Shown: piece by piece, positions 1 through 8,026 of the stretch | How the letters are laid out: every line of letters starts with the position of its first letter | How positions within the stretch are numbered: position 1 is the first letter of the stretch | NCBI GenBank assembly: GCA_017308475.1 | Contig: JAFKEU010000009.1 | Coordinates: 62,001-126,000 of the forward strand | Origin: Alphaproteobacteria bacterium | GTDB taxonomy: Bacteria; Pseudomonadota; Alphaproteobacteria; Micropepsales; Micropepsaceae | Direction: 5' to 3' | Length of the DNA: 64,000 nt | The notes under the pieces: generated by a model | Databases searched by the model: none | What the model saw: the letters and a program-made list of their open reading frames with translations, nothing else | Told to the model about the DNA's origin: nothing | Position numbers and translations under genes: made by a program

Positions 1-830
1 ATCTGGACTGGCTGGTGACTGCGCGCCTGCTGGTGTCGGGCAGCGCGCTGCTGCTGCTGTCGGCGGCGCGGGACGGCAGGCTGCTGCTGGCGCCGTGGCG
101 GGACCGGAGGGACTCCATCCAGCTTCTGCTTTTCGGCATCTTCGGCATGCTGGCGGTTCAGTATACCTATTTTGCCGCAATCCATGCCTCCAACACGGCC
201 ACCGCGACGGTGCTGCAGTACACGGGGCCTGCGATGATCGCGGTCTGGCTGGCGCTGGTGGGCCGGCGCTGGCCGTTGCCGCGCGAACTGGCTGCCATCG
301 GCCTGGCCCTGGTGGGCACCTTTCTGCTGGTCACGCATGGGCGTACAGGGGTCCTGTCCATCTCGCCCCTGGCGCTGTTTTGGGGGTTGGCTTCGGCCGT
401 GGCGGCGGCATTCAATTCGTTGCAGCCTGTGGGCTTGCTGCACCGCTACAAGGCATCACACATCACCGGCTGGGGCATGGTGATCGGGGGCGTTGCGCTC
501 AGCTTCCGGCACCAGCCCTGGGACATCGCGGGTAAGTGGGATGCGATCGCGATCGGTTTCCTGCTGTTCATCTTCGTCTTCGGCACGCTGCTGTCCTTCT
601 ACTTCTACCTCAAGGCGGTACGCCTGATCGGCGCACAGAAGACCAGCCTTCTGTCCTGTGCCGAGCCTTTCGCGGCGGCCGTGCTGGCCGTGTTCTGGCT
701 GGGCGTGCGCTGGACACCGATGGACTGGCTGGGGGCCGCGCTGGTGCTGGCCACCATCTTCCTGCTGGCGCGCGCCAAGCCGGAAGAAGAGCTCCTGGCC
801 GAGGTCACGGGAGACATCCGGTCCCACTAG
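1..830 (+). CDS. EamA/DMT-family transporter, 5' end outside window
   Basis: Multi-spanning inner-membrane permease of the drug/metabolite transporter (EamA, RhaT-like) superfamily; the substrate cannot be inferred. The visible protein is hydrophobic throughout and shows the two-half EamA architecture: a first half with the family-like stretch FAAIHASNTATATVLQYTGP and a second half ending in LLSCAEPFAAAVLAVFWLG, which matches the usual 'EP..aal.a.l.LGE' region. The frame is open back to base 1 (codons for Asp-Trp-Leu precede the first GTG at 15), and about 270 residues are visible against about 290-300 for the family. The true start is therefore almost certainly upstream of the window and the GTG at 15 is internal. 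The C-terminal tail after the last membrane segment is charged, as expected for a cytoplasmic end. Confidence 0.85.
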   Translation, partial: LDWLVTARLLVSGSALLLLSAARDGRLLLAPWRDRRDSIQLLLFGIFGMLAVQYTYFAAIHASNTATATVLQYTGPAMIAVWLALVGRRWPLPRELAAIGLALVGTFLLVTHGRTGVLSISPLALFWGLASAVAAAFNSLQPVGLLHRYKASHITGWGMVIGGVALSFRHQPWDIAGKWDAIAIGFLLFIFVFGTLLSFYFYLKAVRLIGAQKTSLLSCAEPFAAAVLAVFWLGVRWTPMDWLGAALVLATIFLLARAKPEEELLAEVTGDIRSH

Positions 831-1132
831 GGCCGGGCTTTCCACAACATTACAACTTGTCCTCCTCCGATCGCGGCCCGCTATTCTTTCCCGGATACAT
901 CGGAGCCGCCCGTGCCTGTCCATCCCTTATCCGCCGGTCCGCCGCCAAGCTTATCCACCATCATGCAGTCCTTGGGCGTGCGCCTGTCCAACGGCTCCGC
1001 CGCGCAAAGCCGTCAAAACCCGCTCCTGCCGGGGGGAGGGGGGTCTGCAAAAATGCGAAAACGAATAGGCGGCGCGCGGCACACACTTATCCGCCGTTTC
1101 TGCACACCCGCGCCACGACAGTGACCAGCCTG
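831..1132. other. Intergenic gap between convergent genes
   Basis: About 300 bases between the EamA permease and the convergent hydrolase. No reading frame here looks like a protein. It carries a G-rich repeat copy at 1031-1067 and three TTATCC[A/G]CC nonamers (927, 951, 1087). No clear terminator with a T-tract was seen. Confidence 0.6.
1031..1067 (+). repeat. Dispersed G-rich repeat, copy A
   Basis: A 37-base stretch beginning with a G-rich run (GGGGGGAGGGGGG), then a conserved AAAAATG and ending AAACGAATA. It matches copy B (19427-19463, opposite strand) at 31 of 37 positions by hand alignment. Both copies lie in non-coding gaps, which points to a dispersed intergenic repeat rather than coding homology. 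Confidence 0.6.
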
Positions 1133-2050
1133 CTAAAGCGCGCGGACGGCTTCTGCGATGAGATCCTCGGCCTTTGCCGAATCCGTCACGATCGCACCCA
1201 GGGTCAGGAAGGGATGGATCATGCCGGCAAAGCAGACGTGCTTCACCGCCACGCCCGCCGCCGCCAGCCGGTCGGCATAGGCGGTGCATTCGTCCACCAG
1301 CGGATCGTATTCGGCGCTGATCACCAGCGCAGGCGGCAGGCCCTCCAGCCGGGGGCGCAGGATGGGCGAGGCGCGCGGGTCCAGCCGGTCGGCGGGATCG
1401 GGCACGTAATTGTCCATGAACCAGTGCAGCGCCCTGGTCGTCAGCATATAGCCGCTGGCATTGCGTTCGTGGGACGGATATTTGCGGCTCATGTCGGTCA
1501 TCGGATAGATCAGTACCTGCAGCGCTACCGGAAATTCGCCGCTGTCCAGCGCCAACTGCGATACCACCGCCGCCAGATTGCCGCCCGCGCTGTCGCCAGC
1601 CAGGACCAGCCGCGCAGGATCGGCGCCCAGCCGCGCGGCATTGCGAGACGCCCACAACGCGGCGGCATAGGCATCCTCGACCGCGCCGGGGAACTGGGTT
1701 TCCGGCGCCAGCCGGTATCCGACGGACAGGACCGCGCAGCCGGACCGTACTGCCAGGCGGCGGCAGGTCGTGTCGTACAGCTCCAGCGAACCCAGCATGA
1801 AGCCGCCGCCGTGGTAGTAGACCATGATCGGGCAGGGCGATTTGTCTTTGGTCGGGCGATAGAAGCGGCAGGGCAGTGGCCCATGGTCAGTCGGAATCGC
1901 CAGTTCATAGGCGATGGCCACGGCCGGCTTGTCCGCCAGCAGCTTCCGGCGGTTCTCGCCGTATGCCACGCGCAGGCGCGATGGCGGCAGATCGGTCGGC
2001 AGGTCGCCGGCAATGCGGATGGCTGCCGCGGCTTCTGGATGCAATGGCAT
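1133..2050 (-). CDS. Alpha/beta hydrolase, hormone-sensitive-lipase type (esterase)
   Basis: Predicted carboxylesterase of the HSL (bacterial family IV) alpha/beta hydrolases, 305 residues, cytoplasmic (no signal peptide). The oxyanion motif HGGG is at residues 80-83. The nucleophile elbow GDSAG has Ser154, and the triad is completed by Asp249 (EYDPLVDE) and His279 (MIHPF). All catalytic residues are present, so the enzyme should be active on short-chain acyl esters; the natural substrate is unknown. I chose the ATG at 2050 because an AAGGGG ribosome-binding site lies just upstream and the protein then starts MPLHPEA, as in the family. A longer frame to 2098 exists without better support. It is convergent with the EamA gene and divergent from the exported VOC gene at 2156. 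Confidence 0.88.
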   Translation of the reverse strand: MPLHPEAAAAIRIAGDLPTDLPPSRLRVAYGENRRKLLADKPAVAIAYELAIPTDHGPLPCRFYRPTKDKSPCPIMVYYHGGGFMLGSLELYDTTCRRLAVRSGCAVLSVGYRLAPETQFPGAVEDAYAAALWASRNAARLGADPARLVLAGDSAGGNLAAVVSQLALDSGEFPVALQVLIYPMTDMSRKYPSHERNASGYMLTTRALHWFMDNYVPDPADRLDPRASPILRPRLEGLPPALVISAEYDPLVDECTAYADRLAAAGVAVKHVCFAGMIHPFLTLGAIVTDSAKAEDLIAEAVRAL

Positions 2051-2155
2051 GATGCTTCCCCTTTGAACCAGCATAGCGCGGGCTCGGCCGTCGTGCATGC
2101 TGGTATCGGTATCAGAGCTGTCCTATGGTGCGCGCCGGAAACGGCGGGGGATACC

Positions 2156-3088
2156 ATGAAAGAAGCCATGAAGGGGGTATGCCTGGCCGCGCTGGCGCTG
2201 ACCGGGCTGGGGGCTACGACCCTGGCTGCAGCCCCGGAGCGGCCAGCCATCACCGGCGTCTCGCATATAGCGGTCTATGCCGCCGACGCCGCGAAAGCCG
2301 AGCATTTCTATGTCCACAATCTGGGCGCCACGAAGCGGGCCGACCCAGAAAACCAAGCCGGCGCGCGCTATTATTTCAGCCCGCTGCAGTTTGTGGAGGT
2401 GCTGCCGCTCCCCGCCGGCGCGGGCATGAACCGCCTGGACCATATTGCCTTCAACACCGCCGATGCCGATGGCCTGCGCCGCTTCCTGGCCGCGCGCAAG
2501 ATCGCCGTGCCCGGGTCCGTCACCAAAGACGCCGACGGCAGCCAGCGCTTCGTGGTCAAGGACCCGGAAGGCCACGTCATCGAATTCGTACAGCCGCCGG
2601 CATCGCCCGAGGCGGTCGCGGATGCCGGACTTTCCACCCACATCATTCATGTCGGCTTTGTCATTCACGATCGCGCCAGGCAAGACAGCTTCTTCCGTGA
2701 CGTGCTCGGCTTTCGTCCTTACTGGTTTGGCGGAATGCAGGACGACGGACCGCCAGCCTGGGTGTCCCAGCAGGTGCCCGACGGCCCCGACTGGCTGGAA
2801 TACATGGTCACCGACAAGACGCTGACCCAGGCCCAGATGGGCGTGTTGAATCACTTCTCGCTGGGCGTGCCGAACATGGAAGCGGCCTACACAAGGCTTT
2901 GGAACGAGAACCGGCTGGACGGGCAAGCGGACGCGCGCGGCCAGCAATTCGTTCCCAAGATCGGGCGCGATGCCAAGTGGCAGCTCAACCTGCTCGATCC
3001 GGATGGCACTCGCGCGGAGGTGATGGAGCTGCATGCCATCGGCAAGCCGTGCTGCTCACCCTTTACCGCGGCGGATCCGAAGCAGTGA
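2156..3088 (+). CDS. Exported two-domain VOC (glyoxalase/dioxygenase fold) protein
   Basis: 310 residues with an N-terminal Sec signal peptide (basic start, hydrophobic core, Ala-rich cleavage near ATTLAAA). Two vicinal-oxygen-chelate modules follow. The first, about residues 35-150, carries GVSHIAVYA, LDHIAF and HVIEFVQP. The second, about 160-295, carries HIIHVGFVI, LNHFSLGV and AEVMELH. The His and Glu residues at the usual metal-ligand strands are retained, so a metal-dependent enzyme is possible, but VOC function (lyase, dioxygenase, binding) cannot be assigned. The start has a GGGGG ribosome-binding site six bases upstream. The stop overlaps the GTG start of the ThuA-like gene (GTGA), so the two are probably translationally coupled. 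Confidence 0.8.
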   Translation: MKEAMKGVCLAALALTGLGATTLAAAPERPAITGVSHIAVYAADAAKAEHFYVHNLGATKRADPENQAGARYYFSPLQFVEVLPLPAGAGMNRLDHIAFNTADADGLRRFLAARKIAVPGSVTKDADGSQRFVVKDPEGHVIEFVQPPASPEAVADAGLSTHIIHVGFVIHDRARQDSFFRDVLGFRPYWFGGMQDDGPPAWVSQQVPDGPDWLEYMVTDKTLTQAQMGVLNHFSLGVPNMEAAYTRLWNENRLDGQADARGQQFVPKIGRDAKWQLNLLDPDGTRAEVMELHAIGKPCCSPFTAADPKQ

Positions 3089-3999
3089 GGTGGCTTCTGG
3101 CGGCATTGATGATGCTGTGGAGCGGGGTCGCGATGGCGGCACCTATCAAGGTGATGATCCTGGACGGCGAAAGCGCCGCCGCCTACCACAACTGGCCGGT
3201 CACGACGGCAATCATGAAACGCGAGCTGGAAGACGCCGGCATCTTCGACGTGACGGTGGTCAGTGCGCCACGCTCCGACAGCAGCGAAATCGCCAGCTTC
3301 GATCCGGAATTCCAGAAATACCAGGTTGTGGTCTGGAATTACGACGCACCGGACTGGCCCCAGCCGCTGAAGGACAAATTCGAAGCCTACATGAAGAATG
3401 GCGGCGGGCTGGTGGTGGTGCATGCCGCCGACAACGCCTTTCCGAACTGGCCGGCCTGGAATGAAATGAACGGGCTGGGCGGCTGGCGCGGCCGCGACGC
3501 GCCGGCCGGGCCGCGCTGGTTCTACGATAACGGCAAGCTGACTTCGGATGCCGCGCCCGGTCCTGCCGGCATGCATGGCAAGCGGCTGCCCTTTCGCATG
3601 ACGACCCGCGCGCCTGATCATCCCATCATGCGCGGATTACCTGAAAACTGGATGCACATGGGCGATGAACTCTATTCGCGCCTGCGTGGACCCGGCCACA
3701 ACATGGCTGTGCTCGCCACCGCCTGGTCCGATCCCGCCAACAAGGGCAGCGGTCACGACGAGCCCATGCTGATGGCTCTTACCTTCGGCAAGGGCCGCAT
3801 CTTTCACACCACGCTGGGCCATGACGCCTGGGCGCTTTCCGGGGTGGGCTTCATGACCACCTTCCAGCGCGGCACGGAATGGGCCGCTACCGGCCGCGTC
3901 ACCCAGAAGGTACCGAAGAATTTTCCCGCCGCCGACGTGGTCAGCTATCGCGCCGATCTTGCGGCCATGGACCCTGCCATTGCCGCGAACGGTAAATAG
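3085..3999 (+). CDS. Exported ThuA-like domain protein
   Basis: 304 residues with a Sec signal peptide (WLLAALMMLWSGVAMA) and a ThuA-type domain, a glutamine-amidotransferase-like fold found in trehalose-utilization protein A and in many secreted proteins of carbohydrate-utilization loci. Family-like segments are ILDGES, the VVVWNYDAPDW strand, GGGLVVVHAADNAFPNW and the later GRIFHTTLGHD. The start is taken as the GTG at 3085, overlapping the VOC stop by four bases, because the signal peptide begins there. A longer frame starting at 2899 would run inside the VOC gene. The substrate is unknown, but ThuA-like proteins often accompany sugar dehydrogenases and isomerases. It converges on the PdxA-like gene with no gap. 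Confidence 0.82.
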   Translation: MRWLLAALMMLWSGVAMAAPIKVMILDGESAAAYHNWPVTTAIMKRELEDAGIFDVTVVSAPRSDSSEIASFDPEFQKYQVVVWNYDAPDWPQPLKDKFEAYMKNGGGLVVVHAADNAFPNWPAWNEMNGLGGWRGRDAPAGPRWFYDNGKLTSDAAPGPAGMHGKRLPFRMTTRAPDHPIMRGLPENWMHMGDELYSRLRGPGHNMAVLATAWSDPANKGSGHDEPMLMALTFGKGRIFHTTLGHDAWALSGVGFMTTFQRGTEWAATGRVTQKVPKNFPAADVVSYRADLAAMDPAIAANGK

Positions 4000-4992
4000 T
4001 CAGCCCTGACTCATGCGCGCTGCCATCAGCAAGGCCTGGATCATCGCCGTGGGGTTGGCCCGGCCAGTTCCGGCGATGTCGAATGCGGTCCCATGCGCCG
4101 GCGTGGTGATGGGCACCGGCAGCCCGCCCTGGACCGTCACCCCACGCTCGAAGCCCATCAGTTTGACCGCCACCTGGCCCTGGTCGTGGTACATGGTGAC
4201 GATGGCGTCCAGCTTGCCGTCGCGCGCTTTCAGGAAAATAGTGTCGGCCGGGTAGGGGCCTTCTATCGGCAGCCCTTCGTCGTTCAACGCCTTCGCGGCA
4301 GGCGCGATGACTTCGATTTCCTCGCGACCGCAGGTTCCACCTTCTCCGCCGTGAGGATTGAGCGCGGCCAACCCCACGCGGGGGGCAGCGAACCCGGCGC
4401 GCCTCAGCGTCTCATAGGTCAGCCGCGCCGCCGCCTTGATGCGATCCTGGGTAATGTATCGCGTTACCTCGGCCAGCGGCACATGGCTGGAGATTCGCGA
4501 CGTCCACAGCGTGCCCAAGGTGTTGAACTCGCAGAAATAATTCGTCACACCCAGCCTGTCGGCGAAGTAATGCAACTCGTCCTCGAAGTGCATGCCGCCC
4601 AGCTTCAACGCCTGCTTGTTGAGCGGTGCAAAACAGACGGCATCAACCTCACCGCGCTGCGTCGCTTGCAGACAGGTATCCAGCGCCGCTCGCGCGCCGG
4701 CACCAGCAGCTTTCGTGACCTGGGCCGGTATGACGTCGGTTTTTGCCACCGTGTCCAAAGGAAGAAACTGGATATCGGAATTCGTATGCCGCGCCTCGGC
4801 AAAGCCGGAGACGCGCGTCACCGTGACGGGCACGCCGGCGACGCGTTGGGCCTCCTGCCAGACCCATTCATCGCCGACCAGCAGCATGCCTGCGGCGTTC
4901 CGTGCCTCGGCGCTGGCTCCCAGCCGGGCAACCAGTTCGGGGCCGATGCCGGCGGCATCGCCAAAGGTCACTGCAACAAGAGGCTTGGCCAT
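4000..4992 (-). CDS. pdxA: PdxA-family 4-hydroxythreonine-4-phosphate dehydrogenase-like protein
   Basis: 330 residues, full length for the PdxA family of NAD-dependent, metal-dependent oxidative decarboxylating dehydrogenases. The N-terminal signature reads GDAAGIGPE instead of the usual GDPAGIGPE. The three metal-binding histidines are visible at His170 (RISSHVPL), His214 (LNPHGGEGG) and His269 (TMYHDQGQ), and the C-terminal ITTPAHGTAFDIAG motif is intact. It could make pyridoxal phosphate precursor from 4-phosphohydroxythreonine. It could equally be a PdxA2-type enzyme acting on four-carbon sugar-acid phosphates; no pdxJ or ksgA/surA neighbours are present to favour the vitamin B6 role. 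The symbol is therefore family-level. Its gene follows tRNA-Ser on the same strand. Confidence 0.82.
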   Translation of the reverse strand: MAKPLVAVTFGDAAGIGPELVARLGASAEARNAAGMLLVGDEWVWQEAQRVAGVPVTVTRVSGFAEARHTNSDIQFLPLDTVAKTDVIPAQVTKAAGAGARAALDTCLQATQRGEVDAVCFAPLNKQALKLGGMHFEDELHYFADRLGVTNYFCEFNTLGTLWTSRISSHVPLAEVTRYITQDRIKAAARLTYETLRRAGFAAPRVGLAALNPHGGEGGTCGREEIEVIAPAAKALNDEGLPIEGPYPADTIFLKARDGKLDAIVTMYHDQGQVAVKLMGFERGVTVQGGLPVPITTPAHGTAFDIAGTGRANPTAMIQALLMAARMSQG

Positions 4993-5008
4993 TTCCGTTC
5001 TCGCACCA

Positions 5009-5098
5009 TGGCGGATGGGGTGAGATTCGAACTCACGGGACCCTTGCAGGTCCGGCGGTTTTCAAGACCGCTGCCTTAAACCACTCGGCCACCCATCC
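5009..5098 (-). tRNA. tRNA-Ser (anticodon UGA)
   Basis: Read on the minus strand, the 90 bases fold as a class II tRNA. The acceptor stem is GGATGGG/CCCATCC, the D arm GCC...GGC, the anticodon stem GCGGT/ACCGC with loop CTTGAAA (anticodon TGA). A long variable arm and the T arm GTGAG-TTCGAAT-CTCAC follow, with discriminator G and an encoded CCA. The long variable arm and anticodon identify serine, reading UCA and wobble codons. Confidence 0.95.
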
Positions 5099-5276
5099 GG
5101 CTGGCGGGAGATACAGGAGGGCCGGGCGCGGCGCAATTGCCCTTCGTCTTGCGCCTCCGGGGCCACGGAAATGCTTGACACATGCGACAGATCTTGGCGA
5201 TCCAGGGCAGGGGCCGGCCGAAAGTTTTGCGATGAGACGCAGCATCCTTTAGCGTCCCACAAAGGCGAATCGAAAC

Positions 5277-6221
5277 GTGACGGGATTGTTCAGAGTTCGG
5301 CTTCTGGCCGCCTTGGCACTTTTGGGCCTCCTGGCGGCCTGCGCCAGCACGCCGCCGCCGGCACCACCGGTGGATCACACCGTCACGGTTCCCAAATCGG
5401 CTGGCGTCTACAAAGTCGGCAGTCCCTACCAGATTGACAACGTCTGGTACTATCCGCGCGAGCAACCCGATTACGATGAAACCGGGATCGCGTCTTGGTA
5501 CGGGCCGACCTTCTATGGCAAGCGAACCGCTAATGGTGAAATCTATGACGGTGATTTTCTGACCGCCGCGCACCGTACGCTGCCAATGCCGGTAAATGTG
5601 CGCGTCACCAATTTGGAAAACGGCAAGTCAATCATAGTGCGGGTCAATGACCGCGGGCCCTATGCGCGCGGGCGCATCATCGATCTGTCGCGCCGCGCCG
5701 CCGAACTGCTAGATGTGGTCAAGACTGGCACCGCACGGGTGCGCGTCACATATCTGGGCCGCGCACCCTTGGAGGGCGGCGGCCCGGTTGAGGAGACGCC
5801 GCCCGAGATCGCCAGCGCCCTGCCGGCAGCGCCCAGCGGCAAGGTCGATAGCGCTGCGCTCAGCGTCATTCCCGGTGCCACAGTGGCGCCGCCCGTGGCT
5901 GCTCCTGCCGCGCCGCATCCGGCGCCAATCCCGGCGGAGATGTTTGCGGATAATGAACCGAACGGAAATGTGACCACGGTCCCGGTGCCCGCCAGCACAC
6001 ACCTTTATGTGCAGGTCGGCGCCTTTTCCAAGCTGCAGAATGCCAAGACACTTTTGTCCAGGCTTGGTGGAGATTTGCGCATATCCGCTCTTCAACGCGG
6101 CGCGCAGACCCTTTATAGAGTGCGCACCCGTCCGCTCGCGACGGTGGCGGATGCCGATGCCGAACTCGCTCGTGTCACTGGCGCGGGCGCCAATGACGCC
6201 CAGATCGTGGTTGATCAATAA
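5277..6221 (+). CDS. rlpA: RlpA-like septal-ring lytic transglycosylase lipoprotein with SPOR domain
   Basis: 314-residue lipoprotein. The signal ends in a lipobox LLAAC, so the mature protein is lipid-anchored at Cys. A double-psi beta-barrel (about residues 70-155) contains ASWYGPTFYGKRTANGE, the AAHRTLP histidine and VNDRGPY aspartate, the residues linked to glycan cleavage in RlpA. A Pro/Ala-rich linker leads to a C-terminal SPOR domain (YVQVGAFSKLQNA) that binds denuded septal peptidoglycan. It therefore acts at the division site, probably removing naked glycan strands. The start is a GTG with a weak AAAGG upstream. It leads a run with dacA, tmk, holB and tatD, separated from dacA by 14 bases, so an envelope/division operon is likely. 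Confidence 0.92.
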   Translation: MTGLFRVRLLAALALLGLLAACASTPPPAPPVDHTVTVPKSAGVYKVGSPYQIDNVWYYPREQPDYDETGIASWYGPTFYGKRTANGEIYDGDFLTAAHRTLPMPVNVRVTNLENGKSIIVRVNDRGPYARGRIIDLSRRAAELLDVVKTGTARVRVTYLGRAPLEGGGPVEETPPEIASALPAAPSGKVDSAALSVIPGATVAPPVAAPAAPHPAPIPAEMFADNEPNGNVTTVPVPASTHLYVQVGAFSKLQNAKTLLSRLGGDLRISALQRGAQTLYRVRTRPLATVADADAELARVTGAGANDAQIVVDQ

Positions 6222-6235
6222 TTTCTGGAGTCCGC

Positions 6236-7390
6236 ATGTTTCGACGCCTTGCACTATTTATTGCCATCGTCGCCATGGCGACATTGCCCGCGCGTGCTGC
6301 CATTGACACCAGTGCCGAGCACGCATTGTTGATGGACGCCAATACAGGTCAGGTGCTGTGGCAGAAGGACGGTTTGACGCCGATGCCGCCGGCATCAATG
6401 TCAAAGCTGATGACCATCGAACTGCTGTTCCAGCGGCTCAAGGATGGCCGGATCAAATTGACTGACACATTTCCGGTGTCGGTGCGTGCCTGGCGCACCG
6501 GCGGCTCCAAAATGTTCGTTAGGGAAGGTAGCCGCGTCCCGGTCGAGGACCTGATCCGCGGCATCATCATCCAGTCGGGCAATGATGCCTGCGTGGTGGT
6601 TGCCGAAGCGCTGGGTGGAACGGTCGAAGGATTCATCAAGATGATGAACAAGCGGGCCAAAGAACTGGGTCTTGACCAATCCACCTTTGTCAATCCAGAC
6701 GGGCTGCCTGATCCGCCAGGTCAGTTGATGAGCGCCTTGGACCTAGCGAAGCTAGCGCGTCACATCATCAATAATTATCCTCAATACTATCACTACTTCA
6801 GCGAGAAGGAATTCGTCTGGAACAATATCCACCAGCCCAATCGAGATCTGGTGCTGGGTCAGTTGCCGGGGGCAGACGGCCTGAAGACCGGTCACACTGA
6901 CGCGGCCGGATACGGGATTACCATCTCGGCCAAACGCGGGCCCCAGCGCTTCATCTTGGTTCTTAACGGGTTGCGCTATCCTCAGTATCACAATGACTAT
7001 TTCCCGAATATCAGGCGCGCCGAGGAGGCAGGACGGGTGATGGATGTAGCTTTCCGCGAGTTCCGTTCTTACCTGGTTGCGAAGGCCGGACAGGTGGTCG
7101 GCCAGGCTCCCATTCTGGAAGGCGTGGAAGAGAGCGTGCCAGTGACAGTGCGACAGCCGTTCAACGTGACCATGCAGGTCGACTCTCACTCCAAAATGAA
7201 ATTGCTGCTGAGATATTATCCCGGTCTGAAGGCTCCTGTAGCAGCTGGCCAGAAGGTTGGCTTGCTGACGGTGGCAGCGCCGGATTTCCCGCCGCTGTCT
7301 GTACCAGTCTATGCCGCCCAGCCGGTGGAGCAAGTTGGTTTCATCAGCGGTCTTTGGCGGGCCGCCAGGCGCAAATTCTGGTCCAAATAG
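6236..7390 (+). CDS. dacA: D-alanyl-D-alanine carboxypeptidase, PBP5/6 type
   Basis: 384 residues. Periplasmic serine peptidase that trims the terminal D-Ala from peptidoglycan pentapeptides. A signal peptide ends near residue 21 (ATLPARA). Active-site motifs are SMSK (Ser54, Lys57), SGND and KTG in LKTGHTDAAGYG. The C-terminal beta-domain (about 290-370, including the QPFNVTM and LLRYYPGLKAPVAAG segments) is typical of PBP5/6 enzymes. A short positively charged tail ends the protein (RAARRKFWSK), compatible with the amphipathic membrane anchor. It follows rlpA by 14 bases and precedes tmk by 2, so the three are probably co-transcribed. Confidence 0.94.
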   Translation: MFRRLALFIAIVAMATLPARAAIDTSAEHALLMDANTGQVLWQKDGLTPMPPASMSKLMTIELLFQRLKDGRIKLTDTFPVSVRAWRTGGSKMFVREGSRVPVEDLIRGIIIQSGNDACVVVAEALGGTVEGFIKMMNKRAKELGLDQSTFVNPDGLPDPPGQLMSALDLAKLARHIINNYPQYYHYFSEKEFVWNNIHQPNRDLVLGQLPGADGLKTGHTDAAGYGITISAKRGPQRFILVLNGLRYPQYHNDYFPNIRRAEEAGRVMDVAFREFRSYLVAKAGQVVGQAPILEGVEESVPVTVRQPFNVTMQVDSHSKMKLLLRYYPGLKAPVAAGQKVGLLTVAAPDFPPLSVPVYAAQPVEQVGFISGLWRAARRKFWSK

Positions 7391-7392
7391 GC

Positions 7393-8019
7393 ATGGCTGG
7401 CCGGTTCATCAGCCTGGAAGGCGGTGAGGGGACCGGCAAGTCCACCCAGGTGCGCCGGCTGGCTGAGAGCCTGCAGAAACGGGGCTTCGCCGTACTCACG
7501 ACCCGCGAACCTGGCGGTTCCTCCGGAGCCGAGGAAATCCGCGCCCTGATGGTCAATGGCGAGCCCGGGCGCTGGGACGCAATGACAGAGACCTTGCTGG
7601 CCTATGCCGCGCGATCCGATCACGTCGCGCGCACAATCGGGCCTGCCCTTTTGGCGGGGACATGGGTGGTCACTGACCGTTTCAGCGATTCGACCTTCGC
7701 CTACCAGGGCGCAGGGCGGGGAATGGACCGAGAAACTATCCGTCGCATTGAAAGCGCTGTGCTGGACGATTTCAAGCCTGACTTCACGCTGATCCTGGAC
7801 TTGGATGTGAACGTCGGCTTGCAGCGGGCTAGGGCCCGGGGCGAGGGGGAAGATCGCTTCGAGAAATTCGGCACTGAATTCCATGAGCGGTTGCGCCAAT
7901 GCTTTCTGGATATCGCCCGGCGAAATCCCGAGCGCTGCCGCGTGATCGATGCCTCGGGCAGCCAGGATGAGGTCGCGGCGGCAATTTTGAAGGCCGTGAC
8001 CACCCGTTTCGATCTATAA
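7393..8019 (+). CDS. tmk: Thymidylate kinase
   Basis: 208 residues. Phosphorylates dTMP to dTDP with ATP in the cytoplasm, an essential step of DNA precursor supply. The Walker A P-loop GGEGTGKST is at residues 9-17, the DR(Y/F) region appears as VVTDRFSDSTFAYQGAGRG and the lid as RARGEGEDRFEKF. Length and motifs are canonical. I placed the start at the ATG at 7393, two bases after dacA stops, because MAGRFISLEGGEG matches the family N terminus; the longer frame from 7354 runs inside dacA. Following by seven bases is holB, a common tmk-holB pairing. Confidence 0.96.
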   Translation: MAGRFISLEGGEGTGKSTQVRRLAESLQKRGFAVLTTREPGGSSGAEEIRALMVNGEPGRWDAMTETLLAYAARSDHVARTIGPALLAGTWVVTDRFSDSTFAYQGAGRGMDRETIRRIESAVLDDFKPDFTLILDLDVNVGLQRARARGEGEDRFEKFGTEFHERLRQCFLDIARRNPERCRVIDASGSQDEVAAAILKAVTTRFDL

Positions 8020-8026
8020 GACCTTC

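Noticed and set aside
927..1095. Three TTATCC[A/G]CC nonamers as possible DnaA boxes or an origin
   Set aside because: None matches TTATCCACA exactly, spacing is irregular and no origin-linked genes (dnaA, gidA, parAB, hemE) are near.
536..2155. An 850-codon open frame on the + strand (536-3088)
   Set aside because: Only its last part (from 2156) is a real gene. The rest is antisense to the alpha/beta hydrolase and inside EamA; its residues are Arg/Gln/His-rich, typical of shadow frames in GC-rich DNA.
5174..5205. TTGACA upstream of rlpA as a promoter
   Set aside because: The -35-like hexamer is good but no acceptable -10 is seen at 16-19 bases spacing.
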